Below, one piece after another: positions 1 to 5,798 of a DNA stretch of 5,953 nucleotides. The stretch lies in the NCBI GenBank assembly GCA_016929465.1, contig JAFGIT010000198.1:1-5953 (forward strand), in the 5' to 3' direction. The DNA is from JAFGIT01 sp016929465 [NCBI: Candidatus Coatesbacteria bacterium] (lineage in GTDB: Bacteria > B130-G9). Position numbers and translations under genes: made by a program. The stretch's first letter is position 1; every line of letters starts with the position of its first letter. The notes beneath the pieces were generated by a model that worked only from the letters and a program-made list of their open reading frames with translations, had not been told where the DNA came from and made no database searches.

Positions 1-76
1 ATGAACCGCCGTGGTACGGAACCGTATGCCCGGTGGTGTGGGAGGACGGCGGGAGCAATCCCGCCTCCTACCCGAT
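1..76 (+). mobile_element. Group II intron, 3' end only
   Basis: This is the right-hand end of a group II self-splicing intron (a retroelement). Bases 3-38 fold like domain V, bases 40-76 like domain VI, and the element most likely ends at T76, giving the usual A-Y 3' terminus (A75-T76). A70 lies 7 nt from that end, where the bulged branch-point adenosine is expected. Domains I-IV and the intron-encoded reverse transcriptase would lie to the left and are not visible, so intactness cannot be judged. The flanking host DNA starts at about 77 and the acyl-CoA ligase start codon is 40 bp further on. The ligase keeps a full N-terminal domain, so the intron sits upstream of the gene rather than inside it. 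The fold and boundary were worked out by eye. Confidence 0.72.
3..38 (+). ncRNA. Group II intron domain V catalytic hairpin
   Basis: The lower stem pairs bases 5-11 with 31-37 and includes one G8-U34 wobble. The upper stem pairs 15-18 with 23-26 around the loop GAAC (19-22). Bases 27-28 (TG) form the two-nucleotide bulge on the 3' side, as in other domain V hairpins. C7-G8-C9 stands where the catalytic triad is expected. A CGC triad is typical of bacterial class C introns, whereas most others carry AGC. T12 has no clean partner and must be bulged or mismatched, a small departure from the regular nine-pair stem. Assignment to class C is only a suggestion. Confidence 0.65.
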
Positions 77-116
77 AGGCTTGATAATGCGGTTTGATCG
101 GAGTACTTTCTTGCCC

Positions 117-1667
117 ATGACAGAGAAAATCCACTTTGATGTCGATAAGACGATCTATGACTTGCTCCACGACTCGGCGGAGCGTTTTGGTCAGAAAGTA
201 GCGCTGAATTATCGTCAGTCAGCGCTTACCTACTCCCAACTTCTTGGAGAGGTTTATAAGCTCTCAGGTAAACTCCGCTTCTGCGGAGTTGGAAAGGCGG
301 ATCGGGTTTTTGTTATCATGCCCAATTCGCCGGGGCTAGTGATCGCCTATTTCGCTATTTTCAGGATTGGCGCAGTTGCAGTTCCCTTGTCTATTGGCTC
401 CACACATGTCGAAATAGATGCTCTTCTTTCCCATTCAAGGCCGACGGCGGGAATAACGACTACTCAGACCTCGCAGGCAGTAGAACGAGCCTTGTTGCTC
501 AATGACGTCAATCCCGCTGTTCTAATCTCAGAATGGGATGAAGCATCGGAACATCGATATACGATATTTAAGGAGGCCAGCCCAAGATCGACCGTGCATG
601 GTGGGCCTCCATCGCCCGAGGATCCGGCTGTTATGCTCTACACCGCAGGGACAACTGGCCGGCCCAAGGGCGTCATACTCACCCATCGCAATATAGTGTC
701 GAACACCTATAGCTGTCAAAAGGCGATGCCGGTCTCGGATAGCGATATATTTCTCGCCTTCCTGCCGATGTATCATTCGTTTGCGTTCACGACGTGCACA
801 GTTCTTCCGGTGCTGCTCGGATCGACGACTGTCATCCTGCCGGGCCCGAAGAAAGAGCTGATAATCGACGCCGTCTGCCGTTTCGGTGTGACGGTCTTCA
901 TCGGGATCCCTGGCCTCTATGCGATTCTATCGAGGGCGGACAGCACAATAGCCTCTCTATTCGATCGCGTCCGCTTCTTCGTCTCGGGGGCCGCGCCCCT
1001 TTCGTTGCAGACGATAGAGGCCTTCTCGAAGCTCTACAGAGGCCCACTTCTCGAGGGATATGGCCTCACCGAGGCCGCCCCTGTCGTCTCACTCAATCCG
1101 ATCGACGGAGTGCAGAAGGCCGGCTCCATCGGGCTGCCATTGCCGGATGTATCGGTTCGGGTGGTTGATGAAAGCGGCTGCGACATTCCACCTGGCGAGA
1201 TTGGCGAGCTACTCGTCAGGGGGCCGAACGTGATGCAGGGCTATTTCGGCGATGCCGATGCAACACACGAGAAGATCCGCGACGGCTGGCTCTATACTGG
1301 CGATATGGCCCGAATGGACGGGGATGGCTACATCTGCATAGAGGACCGCAAGGACGACATGATCCTGGTCCAGGGCTCGAATGTCTATCCTCATGAGATA
1401 GAGGATACGATAAGGACTATCGAAGGAGTTGTCGATGTCGCGGTTGTCGGCATCGCGGACGGGCACCGGGGCAAGAGGCCGGTTGCGGTTGTTCAGGCCT
1501 TGGAGGGGGCTATGATCGACGAGGAGTGCATTCTCGCACATTGTCGGGAGCACCTTTCGAAACACAAGGCACCGAGACACGTTCACTTCTGGAGCGAGCT
1601 ACCGCTTTCGCCCCTTGGAAAGCCGCTCAAGAGAGAGATTCGAGAGATATTGAATTCACGAAAGTAG
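117..1667 (+). CDS. AMP-forming acyl-CoA ligase / AMP-dependent synthetase
   Basis: This 516-residue member of the ANL adenylating superfamily is predicted to join a carboxylic acid to CoA (or another thiol) through an acyl-adenylate. The motifs occur in normal order: the phosphate-binding loop YTAGTTGRPKG near residues 175-185, YGLTE at 315-319, GWLYTGD at 390-396, the hinge-region DRKDD at 410-414, and a C-terminal PLGK whose Lys502 matches the catalytic lysine. Length and both domains are complete, and it is probably cytosolic. The frame is open back to 33, but those codons lie in the intron. ATG 117 fits the family N-terminus and has GGAG at 100-103, rather distant at 13 nt. ATG 87 is an alternative that adds ten residues. 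Substrate is unknown; long- or medium-chain fatty acid or aryl acid are all possible. The next gene follows after 17 nt, suggesting one transcript. Confidence 0.9.
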   Translation: MTEKIHFDVDKTIYDLLHDSAERFGQKVALNYRQSALTYSQLLGEVYKLSGKLRFCGVGKADRVFVIMPNSPGLVIAYFAIFRIGAVAVPLSIGSTHVEIDALLSHSRPTAGITTTQTSQAVERALLLNDVNPAVLISEWDEASEHRYTIFKEASPRSTVHGGPPSPEDPAVMLYTAGTTGRPKGVILTHRNIVSNTYSCQKAMPVSDSDIFLAFLPMYHSFAFTTCTVLPVLLGSTTVILPGPKKELIIDAVCRFGVTVFIGIPGLYAILSRADSTIASLFDRVRFFVSGAAPLSLQTIEAFSKLYRGPLLEGYGLTEAAPVVSLNPIDGVQKAGSIGLPLPDVSVRVVDESGCDIPPGEIGELLVRGPNVMQGYFGDADATHEKIRDGWLYTGDMARMDGDGYICIEDRKDDMILVQGSNVYPHEIEDTIRTIEGVVDVAVVGIADGHRGKRPVAVVQALEGAMIDEECILAHCREHLSKHKAPRHVHFWSELPLSPLGKPLKREIREILNSRK

Positions 1668-1684
1668 AGGATTGACAGGTATAG

Positions 1685-3025
1685 ATGGCGAATAACGGAA
1701 CGAATAACGGCCCAAGCATAGCGATTTTAGGTGGTGGGATACTCGGCCTGTCGGCGGCGTATTGTTGCTTGAAGCAGAAGCTCGGCAACGTGGTGATTTA
1801 CGAAAGAGATGATGATCTGGGCGGCCTTGCGGGGACCTTCGAGGTCTGCGGGACCAAACTGGAGAAGTACCATCACTTCATCTGTAAGAGCGACAAGGTG
1901 GTGCTGAATCAGATGGCGGATTTCGGGCTCGAAAAACTGGTCAATTGGGCGGATTGCCGCATGGGGCTTTTCGTCCACAACAAGCCCTACAGCTTCACCA
2001 CACCCGCCGACCTTTTGCACTTCGATGCACTCGAAATCATCTCACGGCTCAGGCTCGGCGCCGCGATGCTCTCGCTGAAGTTCAAGAAGGACTGGAAGCC
2101 TTTGGAGAGCGTGCCTGCCGCCGCGTGGCTCAAGAAATGGGCGGGCAAGCGCAGCTACGAGGTGGTCTGGTCGCATCTCATGAAGAGCAAGTTCGACATA
2201 TATGAGAACAAGATCCCGCTATCGTGGCTCTGGGCGAGGACTAACAGGCGTTCGGGCTCGAAGAGGAGAGGCAGCTCGCTCGAGCATTTCGGCTACGTGA
2301 AGGGCAGTTTCGCGGTCCTGATAGACGAGTACGTGAAGCGCATCAGGGATATGGGCGGCGAGATTCTCACGGGATGCGCGGCAAAGAGCGTCTCCAGAAA
2401 CAAAGAGGGGCAGTTCACCGTGGAGAGCGAGAGCGGCGAGCGGATGCACAAGGCGGTCATCTCGACGATCCCGCTGCCATCGCTTTTGTCCGTCGCGACC
2501 TTTTTCACCGACGGCTACAAGACGCGGCTATCCAACATAAAGTACCAGACTGTGCTCAACATGGTCGTCGTCCTGAAGCGGAATCTGACCGATTTCTTCT
2601 GGCTCAATATCGGTGACGGCACGTTCCCGTTTCCGGGGATCATCGAGTTCTCGCACTTGAGGGACATAGAGGATTTTGGGGGACGGTCGATCCTATACCT
2701 TCCAAACTACCTCCCTGCCGATCACAAGCTGAACCAGCTTTCGGATGACCAGCTACTGGATGTCTATCTGCAATCGCTCTCGAAGATAGTCCCCGACCTG
2801 GAGCGGGAGTGGGTCGATGGAGCTCATGTATTCCGACACCCCTATGCCGACCCCTACTACACGCTGGACTACTCGAAGCTGCTCCCCGACCACAGGTCGC
2901 CATACAAGAGGCTCTTTGTTTTCAACACGGCGCAGATCTATCCGATCACAAGGAACGTCAGCAATTCCATCCTGTTCGGTCAGAATGCGGCTGCTCTACT
3001 CAAACAGGACATGGGGGCCAAGTGA
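1685..3025 (+). CDS. FAD-dependent oxidoreductase, protoporphyrinogen oxidase/UGM-like
   Basis: This 446-residue flavoprotein carries an N-terminal Rossmann dinucleotide-binding motif, GGGILG at residues 16-21, ending at Glu40, which in the family binds the FAD ribose. GGLAG at 46-50 follows, as in amine oxidase, phytoene desaturase, HemY and UDP-galactopyranose mutase relatives. The C-terminal part (around residues 415-440, LFVFNTAQIYPITRNVSN) resembles the second FAD-contacting segment of the fold. There is no signal peptide. ATG 1685 follows AGG at 1677-1679 with good spacing. Relatives with the same central region are often found near lipid, glycan or isoprenoid biosynthesis genes, which would suit an acyl-ligase neighbour, but the substrate cannot be inferred. 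Superfamily assignment is firm and the specific reaction is unknown. Its stop codon overlaps the next start, so the two are probably co-translated. Confidence 0.85.
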   Translation: MANNGTNNGPSIAILGGGILGLSAAYCCLKQKLGNVVIYERDDDLGGLAGTFEVCGTKLEKYHHFICKSDKVVLNQMADFGLEKLVNWADCRMGLFVHNKPYSFTTPADLLHFDALEIISRLRLGAAMLSLKFKKDWKPLESVPAAAWLKKWAGKRSYEVVWSHLMKSKFDIYENKIPLSWLWARTNRRSGSKRRGSSLEHFGYVKGSFAVLIDEYVKRIRDMGGEILTGCAAKSVSRNKEGQFTVESESGERMHKAVISTIPLPSLLSVATFFTDGYKTRLSNIKYQTVLNMVVVLKRNLTDFFWLNIGDGTFPFPGIIEFSHLRDIEDFGGRSILYLPNYLPADHKLNQLSDDQLLDVYLQSLSKIVPDLEREWVDGAHVFRHPYADPYYTLDYSKLLPDHRSPYKRLFVFNTAQIYPITRNVSNSILFGQNAAALLKQDMGAK

Positions 3026-3585
3026 TAGACGTCACCGGCACCCTGACCGAGATAACGACGCACATCTGTCGCAACGTTGACACATTCTCGCACATCGACC
3101 CGGACGGCCTTTTAGTCTGCTACGCCCAGGCGAAGAAGAAATCGCTCCACGGGATGTATGCGAAAATACACCCCACTTGCTTCAGGGGCGGAAAGCGGCG
3201 CATAGAGCATCGCGGCCGCGAGTTCGCCTATCCGATAATCGAGATAGACGGTCGGCGCATCCTATACGTGCTCTATTTCTACTACCCGAGGTTTCAGAAC
3301 CTCCGCTTCGAGACGAAGCTGCTCACAATCTTCCACGAGCTCTATCACATAGGCCCCAAGTTCGACGGCGACATCAGGCGATTCCCAGGTAAATATTACG
3401 CGCATGGCAAATCGCAGAAGGACTACGACGACTCCCTGAAGGTCAAGATCGACGCCTACCTGAAGCGGTTTGGCGAAGAGGAGATCCTCCAATTCCTCAA
3501 AATGGACTTCAAAGACCTCCAGAAGAAATACGGCCGCGTCATCGGCACCACGATGAAGATGCCGAAGGCCTTTGCGGTGGTGTGA
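3022..3585 (+). CDS. Small HExxH putative metallopeptidase
   Basis: This 187-residue protein contains HELYH at residues 105-109, the HExxH zinc-binding and catalytic motif of metallopeptidases, inside a hydrophobic helix. His128, 19 residues after His109, or Asp115/Asp117 are candidates for a third metal ligand. A basic, helix-prone C-terminal tail follows. Neither a signal peptide nor a membrane segment is evident, so it is likely cytosolic. The start is GTG 3022, sharing GTGA with the TGA stop of the oxidoreductase gene, with a run of G at 3013-3017 as ribosome-binding site. The frame is open further upstream, but that part is antisense-free overlap with the oxidoreductase and reads as low-complexity out-of-frame sequence. 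Similar short HExxH proteins are annotated as putative (phage-type) metallopeptidases. Whether it cleaves anything is untested, and a metal-dependent non-proteolytic role is possible. Confidence 0.72.
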   Translation: MIDVTGTLTEITTHICRNVDTFSHIDPDGLLVCYAQAKKKSLHGMYAKIHPTCFRGGKRRIEHRGREFAYPIIEIDGRRILYVLYFYYPRFQNLRFETKLLTIFHELYHIGPKFDGDIRRFPGKYYAHGKSQKDYDDSLKVKIDAYLKRFGEEEILQFLKMDFKDLQKKYGRVIGTTMKMPKAFAVV

Positions 3586-3731
3586 GGGGGGCTGCGTATG
3601 AGAAGTCACGATCCCTCCCGTCGTTAGGTTCATGAGTGGCCCTAATGAGAGCGATACGTCACGCATCCTCGACTATTCCCAATCTATTGCATCTGGTAGC
3701 GATCTATCTGTGGATCCTCCCTGAATTTGAT

Positions 3732-3749
3732 GCAAATGGTCGTATTTGC
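3732..3749. repeat. Short inverted repeat (hairpin or operator candidate)
   Basis: GCAAAT (3732-3737) is repeated in inverted order as ATTTGC (3744-3749) around a 6-nt centre. No T-run follows, so it is a poor terminator. Lying just upstream of a TTGACC box, it could be an operator for the lipoprotein gene, but a six-base arm can arise by chance. Confidence 0.35.
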
Positions 3750-3757
3750 CAAAGCCA

Positions 3758-3790
3758 TTGACCTCATGCTACATTGGAAAATGATATAAA
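3758..3790 (+). promoter_or_regulatory. Weak sigma-70-like promoter candidate
   Basis: TTGACC (3758-3763) resembles a -35 box and TATAAA (3785-3790) a -10 box, but the 21-nt spacer is longer than the usual 16-18. It sits about 30 bp before the lipoprotein start, where a new transcription unit would need a promoter. Tentative. Confidence 0.25.
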
Positions 3791-3810
3791 CTATTATGGT
3801 TTCGACATCA

Positions 3811-3815
3811 AAGGA
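3811..3815 (+). promoter_or_regulatory. Ribosome-binding site deciding the lipoprotein start
   Basis: AAGGA ends 7 nt before ATG 3823. This favours that start over the in-frame ATG 3796, and the choice also places the positively charged Met-Arg-Lys directly before the hydrophobic signal segment. Confidence 0.6.
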
Positions 3816-3822
3816 CATAGAT

Positions 3823-4353
3823 ATGAGAAAACCTGTATATCTTTTCATGATGTTCCCTTATATCGCTGCAGTCTTATTGCTATCTATCGTGTTGATTTCA
3901 TGCTATTCTATAATTGACCTTAACACTGATGTTGATCGCGCCAGACAGTCTGAGATGCCAATAGTGATATATTACATCACCCCCTACTACCCGAATTCCG
4001 CCGGCGGCGTCGATGTCAGCATCGGATTCATTAACGCAACAGACAATATAATCAAATATACCCGCTTCATGGTCAGAGCGTATAATGCCGTAGGGGAAAT
4101 GGAACTCTGTGAGATCAGGCATAGGGAAACCAGCCTTCTCAGATGTGTTGGCCCTTTGGGACCCGGAAAGCGAGACTATGGTGACTGGAGCAATGTATGG
4201 TATAATTACGCTATACGATATATCGTACTTGAATATGTTAAAGTGACATTTATGAATGGTGACGAGGTCATCATCAAGGGCGAAGATTTGAGCCTTATTC
4301 TAGCAAGTAAATTCAAGTCCAATAAATTTTACGCTTCATATAAGGGGCGATGA
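3823..4353 (+). CDS. Predicted lipoprotein of unknown function
   Basis: This is a 176-residue precursor. Residues 1-3 (MRK) are the charged n-region, residues 5-25 are hydrophobic, and LISC at 24-27 is an acceptable lipobox. Signal peptidase II cleavage before Cys27 would therefore leave a lipid-anchored protein outside the cytoplasmic membrane. The mature part is rich in alternating hydrophobic and Tyr residues, with the segment VDVSIGFINATDNIIKYTRF, then GPLGPGK and WSNVWYN. That pattern resembles small beta-sandwich domains of the FxLYD type, which have a similar 'atd-kiIkY...GpL.pGe...W' layout; this is inference. Function is not recognised. If the Cys were uncleaved it would be a single-pass membrane protein. 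It is more A/T-rich than the upstream operon. A short frame starts within its stop codon (ATGA at 4350-4353). Confidence 0.7.
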   Translation: MRKPVYLFMMFPYIAAVLLLSIVLISCYSIIDLNTDVDRARQSEMPIVIYYITPYYPNSAGGVDVSIGFINATDNIIKYTRFMVRAYNAVGEMELCEIRHRETSLLRCVGPLGPGKRDYGDWSNVWYNYAIRYIVLEYVKVTFMNGDEVIIKGEDLSLILASKFKSNKFYASYKGR

Positions 4354-4433
4354 TAAAAGGCAAAAGAGAAAATATGGACCTCAACATGCCTTGGAATCGT
4401 GATGATGAATTTGCGTCAAACATCACAGCATAG
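4350..4433 (+). CDS. Very short ORF, possible displaced N-terminus of the next gene
   Basis: This frame encodes 27 residues, beginning MIKGKREN and ending FASNITA. Its ATG overlaps the lipoprotein TGA as ATGA, and AGGGG at 4343-4347 lies close before it. A second in-frame ATG is at 4374. It overlaps the first codons of the HEPN-like gene in another frame. It may be a coupled leader peptide, the original N-terminus of that gene separated by a frameshift, or chance. I recognise no homologue. Confidence 0.25.
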   Translation: MIKGKRENMDLNMPWNRDDEFASNITA

Positions 4434-5178
4434 ATGCCATTTCCGAGAACATGCTGATGAACTCGAGCAGCATTATGCCGATCTCATATATGACAAAATA
4501 CCTGAGTATGTGAGATTCTGGGAAGAGTTTATCGGCTGCCGCCGCACATCGGGCGGTCTTGAGCCCTATGAAATTCTCCCCCAATCCAAAGCGCCAAAAG
4601 ACCTCAAAGAGACACATATGAAGGTCTGTCTCGCGCATTATTCATTCCTTCACAATTGGCTGGAGCTTCACCACCATAGCTTGGAGGTTAGGGAACTCTG
4701 CTCCAAGCCGGACATTGAGAGCTTTGATTGGCGCAAAAGGCACCTTCGGGCCTTCGAGATTTGCCTATTCAGGTTAGTGAATGCACGCAATATGATAATT
4801 CAGCTGCACCAATTGACGGATAAATCCCGCGACAACCGAGTTGAAAGGGAGCGACCAGACTCGCTGACCAGACTAGAATTATTGGTGAAGCTTCGAGACA
4901 GAATAGTCCACCGCGGCATTTTGCGGGTGAAATTGAGCAACGCTGACGGTAGGTCGGGATTGCCCGTTATTGAATACATGGCTGATACAAGAACATGCAA
5001 AAGCTCGCTTTCTGGCGGAATTCCCGGCTGGATCCAGACCGCGATGTTTACAGAAACGGCGCTGAACACGTTGACTATCGCGTTTAATGAATCAAATAGA
5101 ATGCGCTTCGAGGAGTTTGGAGGGTGGCTTGAGTCTAAATCTCTGTATATGGAATGGAGAACTAACCACGGACAATAG
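4402..5178 (+). CDS. Putative HEPN-like protein, function unknown
   Basis: This is a mostly helical, soluble protein of about 258 residues. The clearest signal is RDRIVH near residue 165-170, encoded at 4894-4911, inside a helix beginning LLVKLRDRIVHRG. This is the R-x4-H motif that marks HEPN domains, many of which are metal-independent RNases in toxin-antitoxin and defence systems. The preceding helix (FRLVNARNMIIQLHQL) and the LRxxIVHR context resemble full-length HEPN families such as the Cthe_2314-like group; that resemblance is from memory, not a search. The start is uncertain: GTG 4399, ATG 4402 and ATG 4405 are adjacent, with only GGA at 4393-4395 as ribosome-binding site, and a short frame upstream hints at a frameshift. 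Its 3' end overlaps a zinc-ribbon-like gene. A HEPN protein would usually have an antidote or nucleotidyltransferase partner, and none is obvious here. A non-nuclease helical protein remains possible. Confidence 0.6.
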   Translation: MMNLRQTSQHRCHFREHADELEQHYADLIYDKIPEYVRFWEEFIGCRRTSGGLEPYEILPQSKAPKDLKETHMKVCLAHYSFLHNWLELHHHSLEVRELCSKPDIESFDWRKRHLRAFEICLFRLVNARNMIIQLHQLTDKSRDNRVERERPDSLTRLELLVKLRDRIVHRGILRVKLSNADGRSGLPVIEYMADTRTCKSSLSGGIPGWIQTAMFTETALNTLTIAFNESNRMRFEEFGGWLESKSLYMEWRTNHGQ

Positions 5179-5350
5179 ATGCCCCATCTGTGGCGGTCGC
5201 CTAAGGGAAGTCAGGAAAGTGGTCCTTCCTGCATATAGTGCAGACTCCACAGCAGTTGTTCGCGAGAAGGAGATGCCAGATGATGATCTGGATAACGGAA
5301 CAATCCTAATATGCGATTGTGGATTCGAATACCAAGAGAAGAAGAAGTGA
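5129..5350 (+). CDS. Small Cys-rich zinc-ribbon-like protein
   Basis: This encodes about 73 residues. CPICGG near residues 18-23 forms a typical zinc knuckle, and CDCGFEY near 62-68 supplies two further Cys as C-x-C, so four cysteines could hold one zinc ion. The spacing between the pairs is acidic and polar (PDDDLDNG), and the C-terminus is EKKK. TTG 5129 is chosen because GGAGG (5119-5123) precedes it by 5 nt. ATG 5087 would add 14 residues but has no ribosome-binding site. Either start lies within the HEPN-like gene (50 or 92 nt overlap), which suggests translational coupling and perhaps a shared role. It is not a clear YgiT/MqsA-type zinc finger. The frame remains open after its TGA stop into the DUF4258 remnant. 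Confidence 0.5.
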   Translation: MSLNLCIWNGELTTDNRCPICGGRLREVRKVVLPAYSADSTAVVREKEMPDDDLDNGTILICDCGFEYQEKKK

Positions 5351-5521
5351 ACTATAATAGCTAAAGGGCCATGCGCGTTATTTTTACAGCGGGATCGATC
5401 TGGAAGGCCTATACATGTAGTATGGGGCATCCCGCGCGGATTTCGTGGCCCAGCAGTTCTGGTTACGGCGTATAGACCGAATCCGAGTCGCTGGGATGAG
5501 AGATTTCTTTGGAGAAGATGA
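5351..5521 (+). pseudogene. DUF4258 family gene, C-terminal fragment without a start
   Basis: Reading from 5351 gives about 56 residues, ending in a TGA at 5519-5521. From about 5366 they match my memory of the C-terminal half of DUF4258 proteins: GPCALFLQRD, then GRPIHVVWGIPRG, then AVLVTAYRPNPSRWDERF. DUF4258 proteins are small and associated with the BECR-fold toxin-like RNases. The usual N-terminal half, with its His-x-x-x-Arg-Met-type helix, is absent from all frames upstream, and the fragment contains no ATG, GTG or TTG in frame. It therefore looks truncated by recombination near 5351-5366. It is preceded in the same frame by the zinc-ribbon gene, separated by its single stop at 5348-5350. 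The next gene starts at its stop codon, as expected for an original two-gene pair. Expression would need read-through or an unusual start codon. Confidence 0.7.
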
Positions 5522-5736
5522 TGGATCGACGCAAGAAGGCCAAATTCATTCACGAGGGCCGATATGTTGCGGAGGTGGAAGTGGAGCTAATCGAGGATGA
5601 AACTGGGTGGGCTCCATATTTAAGCCTCGATGAGGCCCGTAAATTGGACGAAGTGCGGGAAGCCTTGCGCCAGGAAGACATGGAGACCGCCGCCCAATAC
5701 GGCCGCATCTACGAACTCCGCCCAGTTGCGAGCTGA
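5521..5736 (+). CDS. Small partner protein of DUF4258 genes, possible antitoxin
   Basis: This encodes 71 residues and appears complete. The N-terminal half (MDRRKKAKFIHEGRY then AEVEVELIED) looks like a small beta-hairpin, GWAPYLSLDEARKLDEVREAL continues as a loop plus helix, and a final strand ends with LRPVAS. Similar short proteins are, to my recollection, common beside DUF4258 genes, and the pair arrangement resembles toxin-antitoxin operons; an antitoxin role is inference. ATG 5521 overlaps the DUF4258 TGA by one base, and GGAG at 5511-5514 precedes it by 6 nt. ATG 5518 (ATGA overlap) or TTG 5509 are other starts. With its partner truncated it may be an orphan. It converges with the methyltransferase gene on the minus strand, 58 bp away, with no terminator hairpin visible between them. 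Confidence 0.7.
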   Translation: MDRRKKAKFIHEGRYVAEVEVELIEDETGWAPYLSLDEARKLDEVREALRQEDMETAAQYGRIYELRPVAS

Positions 5737-5787
5737 TAGGATAGTCTCTAAAATGCTCGGCTGAGTTGCAGAGTCACTTGCCGGGAG

Positions 5788-5798
5788 ATAGGCCCTAT
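5788..5798. repeat. Small palindrome at methyltransferase stop
   Basis: ATAGG-C-CCTAT is a perfect 11-bp inverted sequence with a single-base centre, spanning the TAG stop of the minus-strand gene (5795-5797). A one-base loop cannot form a hairpin, so it is not a terminator. It could be a protein-binding site or chance. Confidence 0.3.

Larger units (their letters stand above)
3586..3822. other. Intergenic stretch with no convincing gene
   Basis: No frame on either strand carries a recognisable protein. A 30-codon frame at 3632-3724 has a poor ribosome-binding site and no familiar sequence. There is no hairpin followed by a T-run to end the upstream operon. The only structures seen are an inverted repeat near 3732-3749 and a weak promoter candidate just before the lipoprotein gene. 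Base composition shifts here from the G/C-rich operon to more A/T-rich sequence, so a recombination boundary is possible. Confidence 0.6.

Noticed and set aside
1-78. Open frame starting at ATG 1, ending at TAG 76-78, as a small protein
   Set aside because: The bases fold as group II intron domains V and VI, and such frames arise from the ribozyme rather than from coding.
33-116. Extension of the acyl-CoA ligase N-terminus back to GTG 33
   Set aside because: The extra codons lie in the intron end and leader; family proteins begin near ATG 117.
1209-1586. Minus-strand frame inside the acyl-CoA ligase gene
   Set aside because: It is the antisense of conserved ligase motifs and has no recognisable protein features.
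2809-3021. N-terminal extension of the metallopeptidase frame into the oxidoreductase gene
   Set aside because: It would overlap a conserved coding region by over 200 bp, while GTG 3022 offers a coupled start.
3586-3620. G-run and C-run after the metallopeptidase gene as a terminator
   Set aside because: The loop is long, pairing is imperfect, and no T-run follows.
3632-3724. 30-codon frame in the intergenic gap
   Set aside because: It has no proper ribosome-binding site and no recognisable sequence.
5092-5553. Long minus-strand frame opposite the zinc-ribbon and DUF4258 region
   Set aside because: It mirrors the plus-strand coding sequence, which has recognisable family motifs; the minus frame has none.
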